Shown here in pieces: positions 61,235-64,000 of a stretch of 64,000 bases of DNA. How positions within the stretch are numbered: the first letter of the stretch is position 1; every line of letters begins with the position of its first letter. Source of the stretch: G963667675 sp963667675 (GTDB taxonomy: Bacteria > Chloroflexota > Dehalococcoidia > Lucifugimonadales > UBA3495). The stretch spans positions 1,860,001 to 1,924,000 of the forward strand of contig OY763929.1 of NCBI GenBank assembly GCA_963667675.1, read 5' to 3'. Position numbers and translations under genes: made by a program. The notes below the pieces were generated by a model. That model worked only from the letters and a program-made list of their open reading frames with translations. It searched no databases and had not been told where the DNA came from.

Positions 61235-61784
61235 ATGACCGCCGAAAGGCAGATAATGAGCCGGGAAGACATCCGCCGGGCTTTGAACCGGGTGTCCCAC
61301 GAGATACTGGAGCGCAACCGGGGCCCCCAGGACCTGGTGCTTGTCGGCATATACACCCGCGGCGTCCCCCTGGCCAACCGGCTGGCGGCAAACATCGCCA
61401 AGTTCGAGGGGAGTACTGCGCCTGTAGCGGCGCTTGACATAAACCTGTACCGCGACGACCTGCAGGCACGGGACCGCCCCGTGGTGCGCCCCACGGACAT
61501 TTCGGTTGACCTCCACGGCAAGAAAGTGGTGCTGGTGGACGACGTGCTATACACGGGCCGGACCATCCGGGCCGCCCTAGACGCCCTCAGCGACTTCAGG
61601 ACGCCCCAAAGAGGTGCAATTGGCAATCCTGCTGGACCGGGGTCACCGGGAGTTGCCCATCCGGCCCGATTACGTAGGCCAGAACATCCCGACTGCCGCA
61701 GACGAGCAGGTCAAGGTCCGCCTGTTGGAGTCCGACGGGGTGGATGAGGTGGCAATCACCAAGAGGGGGCGGCAAAGCCGATGA
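61235..61784 (+). CDS. pyrR: Pyrimidine operon attenuator PyrR, frameshifted
   Basis: Binds the pyr leader RNA in response to UMP and often has uracil phosphoribosyltransferase activity. The first 120 residues are normal, including MSREDIRRALNRVSHEILERN and the PRPP motif VVLVDDVLYTGRTIRAAL. Near 61600 the frame shifts: DFRTPQRG gives way to the expected RPKEVQLAILLDRGHRELPIRP, which runs in the next frame to IPTAADEQVKVRLLESDG and a TGA at 61782-61784. One base is extra. The intact length would be about 183. It overlaps the pyrB start (ATGA). The consistent leader and gene order suggest the gene works and the frameshift may be a sequence error. Confidence 0.88.
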
Positions 61785-62798
61785 GCGCCTCCAGGGCCAC
61801 CGAGACCCAGGAACTGACCACTCAGCCGGAACTGGCGGAGTTGCCCCCGCGCCGGCACGTGCTGGACCTGGACGACTTCTCTCCCGCCGAGATTTCGGCT
61901 GTGCTGGAGTCCACCCAGGGCATGGCCGAGGTGCTGGGCCGCGACATCAAGAAAGTGCCCACCCTGAGAGGCCGTGTCGTGGTGACTTTGTTCTACGAGG
62001 CCAGCACCCGCACCCGAGTCTCCTTCGAGGAAGCCGGCAAGGTGCTCAGCGCCGACGTCATCAACGTGTCGGCTTCGGCCAGCAGCGTCGAGAAGGGCGA
62101 GTCCCTCATCAACACCGCCCTCACTTTGCAGGCCATGGGCGTTGACATAATCGTAATTCGCCATCCTCACTCCGGCGCTCCCAACCTGCTGGCGCGGCAT
62201 TTGGAGACAGTAGGGGTGATAAACGGCGGCGACGGCATCCACGCCCCACCCAACCCAGGCATTGCTGGACCTGTACACGGTGCGGCAGAAGCTGGGCAGG
62301 TTGGACGGCCTGAAAGTGGTCATAGTCGGCGACGTGCTCCACAGCCGTGTGGCCCGGTCCAACATCTGGGGATTCGCCAAGATGGGCGCCAGGGTCGTCC
62401 TCTGCGGTCCGCCCACCTTGCTGCCGCTGGAAATGCTCCGGGGCCGGGCAGACGGCAACGTTCCATCGCCGCTGGCCGCGGTGGAGGTGGAAACCGACCT
62501 TGACCGGGCCGTACAGGACGCCGACGTGGTCATGGCCCTGCGATTGCAGTCCGAGCGGCAGCAGGCCGGTTTTCTCCCCGGCCTCCGTGAGTACACCCGG
62601 CGGTGGCAGGTGACTGAAGAGCGGCTGTCCCTCGCCTCTCCCGAAGTCCTGGTGATGCACCCGGGGCCGATGAACGAGGGCATCGAGATAAGCTCCGGCG
62701 TTGCCCACGGCGTAAAATCGGCCATCCAACAACAGGTCACCAACGGCGTGGCCGTGCGCATGGCATTGCTCTACCATCTCTGCCGGGGGCGAAAGTAA
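61781..62798 (+). CDS. pyrB: Aspartate carbamoyltransferase catalytic chain, frameshifted
   Basis: Condenses carbamoyl phosphate and aspartate in pyrimidine synthesis. The carbamoyl-phosphate motif FYEASTRTRVSFE (about residues 72-84) and the later GLKVVIVGDVLHSRVARSN and MHPGPMNEGIEI are present. The frame breaks at about 62244-62247: GDGIHA is followed by PPNPG in one frame, but the conserved HPTQALLDLY is in the next, so the CCCC tract seems to have one C too many. Read through, it is about 339 residues. It overlaps pyrR by four bases and is followed by pyrC after one base. Confidence 0.9.
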
Positions 62799-62799
62799 A

Positions 62800-64000
62800 G
62801 TGTTCTACGGAGCTATCTTGATCAAGGGCGCCAGGATCATAGACCCTCTGAACGGGCTGGACGAGGTTGGCGAAATCCTGGTCTACGAGGGGGAAATTGG
62901 GGCGGTGGGCCCCTTGGATCCGGAGTTGGCGCCCGATGGCTGCCGCATCATCGAAGCCTCCGGCCTGGTGGCCAGTACCGGCTTTATCGACCTCCATTCC
63001 CACCTCCGCGAGCCGGGCTTCGAATACAAGGAGACCATAGCCACCGGCGCCAGGGCTGCGGCCCGCGGCGGCTTTACCTCGGTCTGCTGCATGCCCAACA
63101 CCGAACCCGCCATTGACAATGCCGCCGTGGTGGACCTGATTCGCCGCCGCAGCCGCGAGGACGCAATAGTTCGGGTCTACCCCATCGGCTGCGTGACCAA
63201 GGGCCGCAAAGGCAAAGAGCTTGCCGACATGGAGGAACTGGCCGCTGCCGGAGTAGTGGCCTTCAGCGACGACGGCGACCCGGTCTACGACCCGCTATTG
63301 ATGCGCATGGCCCTGGTCTACAGCGCCGACCTGGGATTGCCTGTAATCGACCATTGCCAGGACCCGGCGCTATCCGGTTGCGGCGTCATGGCCGAAGGCT
63401 GGGTCGCTACCCGCCTGGGCTTGCCCGGCATCCCGGCAGCCGCCGAGGAGACCATGGTGGCCAGGGACCTTGCCCTGGCGGAGTTGACCGGCGGGCGCCT
63501 GCACCTGGCCCACCTCAGCGCCGCCGGCTGTCTCCCCCTGTTGCAGCAGGCCAAAGACAGAGGCGTGACCGCCACCGCGGAGGTGTGCCCCCACCACCTG
63601 ACCATCACCGACCATTGGGTCCTGGGCAACCGCGACTCCGGGTCGCTGGAAGCCGGCCCGCACGCCTACGACACAACCACCAAGGTATATCCTCCGCTGC
63701 GCGGCCGGGAGGATATTACTGCCTTGGCCCGCGGCTTGGCCGACGGCGTCATTGACTGCATCGCCACCGACCACGCTCCCCACGACCTGGCCTCCAAGCA
63801 GGTGACCTACACAGACGCTGCTTTCGGCATTAGCTGCCTGGAGACCGCGCTGGGCTCGGCCTTGACGCTGGTGCACTCCGGCCAAATCACGCTGAGCAGC
63901 CTGGTGGAGCGACTGACGGTGGCCCCGGCCAGGGTGCTGGGACCATCGTTCACCGATTTGGCCGGCCTGGAGCCCGGCACACCGGCGGACATCGTCCTGT
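62800..64000 (+). CDS. pyrC: Dihydroorotase, cut by the window end
   Basis: Closes carbamoyl-aspartate to dihydroorotate. The open frame starts with GTG 62800, one base after the pyrB stop codon, and runs off the window. Visible are the zinc motif GFIDLHSHLREPGFEYKETI (about residues 60-78), CCMPNTEPAIDN, VIDHCQDPAL, HLAHLSAAG and CIATDHAPHDL, all of the bacterial class I type. The 3' end lies outside the window. It is the third gene of pyrR-pyrB-pyrC under the PyrR attenuator. Confidence 0.93.
   Translation, partial: MFYGAILIKGARIIDPLNGLDEVGEILVYEGEIGAVGPLDPELAPDGCRIIEASGLVASTGFIDLHSHLREPGFEYKETIATGARAAARGGFTSVCCMPNTEPAIDNAAVVDLIRRRSREDAIVRVYPIGCVTKGRKGKELADMEELAAAGVVAFSDDGDPVYDPLLMRMALVYSADLGLPVIDHCQDPALSGCGVMAEGWVATRLGLPGIPAAAEETMVARDLALAELTGGRLHLAHLSAAGCLPLLQQAKDRGVTATAEVCPHHLTITDHWVLGNRDSGSLEAGPHAYDTTTKVYPPLRGREDITALARGLADGVIDCIATDHAPHDLASKQVTYTDAAFGISCLETALGSALTLVHSGQITLSSLVERLTVAPARVLGPSFTDLAGLEPGTPADIVL

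Overview
The window looks like a bacterial chromosome segment from an uncultured, free-living, high-GC organism, most likely a member of the Chloroflexota (a SAR202/Dehalococcoidia-like lineage). This is an inference from gene content: several CaiB/BaiF (class III) CoA-transferases, a Baeyer-Villiger-type flavin monooxygenase, a deazaflavin-type oxidoreductase, an L-2-hydroxyglutarate oxidase-like protein, PaREP1-like proteins, many GTG/TTG starts, and intergenic regions full of short inverted repeats. No rRNA, tRNA or CRISPR array was found.

Layout. 1-3.8 kb: repeat-rich accessory DNA with two PaREP1-like genes, a bicupin, and an IS481-like element inserted in a 22-bp tandem array. 3.8-14.2 kb (minus strand): metH, an F420-type oxidoreductase, sppA, a type II glutamine synthetase and an M1 aminopeptidase. 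14.4-21 kb: accessory island with an intact FitAB-type toxin-antitoxin pair, a relic of a second fitB, an EEP-family membrane protein, a lipoprotein/coiled-coil operon facing an XRE regulator, and a broken HigB next to an intact HigA. 21-23.2 kb: leuC and leuD. 23.3-31.5 kb (minus strand): acyl-CoA block with two class III CoA-transferases, a ThDP enzyme, an AMP-forming CoA ligase, two crotonases and a PHP protein. 31.6-33.7 kb: groES-groL with promoter and terminator. 34.8-37.8 kb: SCOT-type CoA-transferase cluster in the order A, fused B-A, B. 37.9-39.5 kb: a His/Cys-rich mini-protein convergent with a zinc-type CDF transporter. 39.6-41.5 kb: TPP riboswitch, attenuator and thiG-thiE-thiS. 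41.7-45.9 kb: MacB/FtsX-type ABC transporter. 45.9-55.9 kb: LhgO-like oxidase, double-hotdog dehydratase, plsX, fabG, esterase, BVMO, isochorismatase-like hydrolase and a second class III CoA-transferase pair. 56-60.8 kb: VWA protein, a small cassette with a third PaREP1-like gene, a duplicated scrap of the VWA gene, and a CAP-like lipoprotein with tiny membrane proteins. 61.1-64 kb: PyrR attenuator, then pyrR-pyrB-pyrC (pyrC cut by the window end).

Several observations stand out. Both B-type domains of the SCOT cluster lack the catalytic glutamate. In each tandem pair of class III CoA-transferases one member has the expected aspartate and the other does not. The metal-handling locus has a perfect palindrome inside its promoter spacer. 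Two hairpins share a 9-nt loop pattern but have different, compensated stems. The last 31 codons of the VWA gene recur about 1.1 kb downstream with six differences, all synonymous. Conserved genes (pyrR, pyrB, the ThDP enzyme, the CoA ligase) each carry a single frameshift, which may be assembly error rather than real decay.
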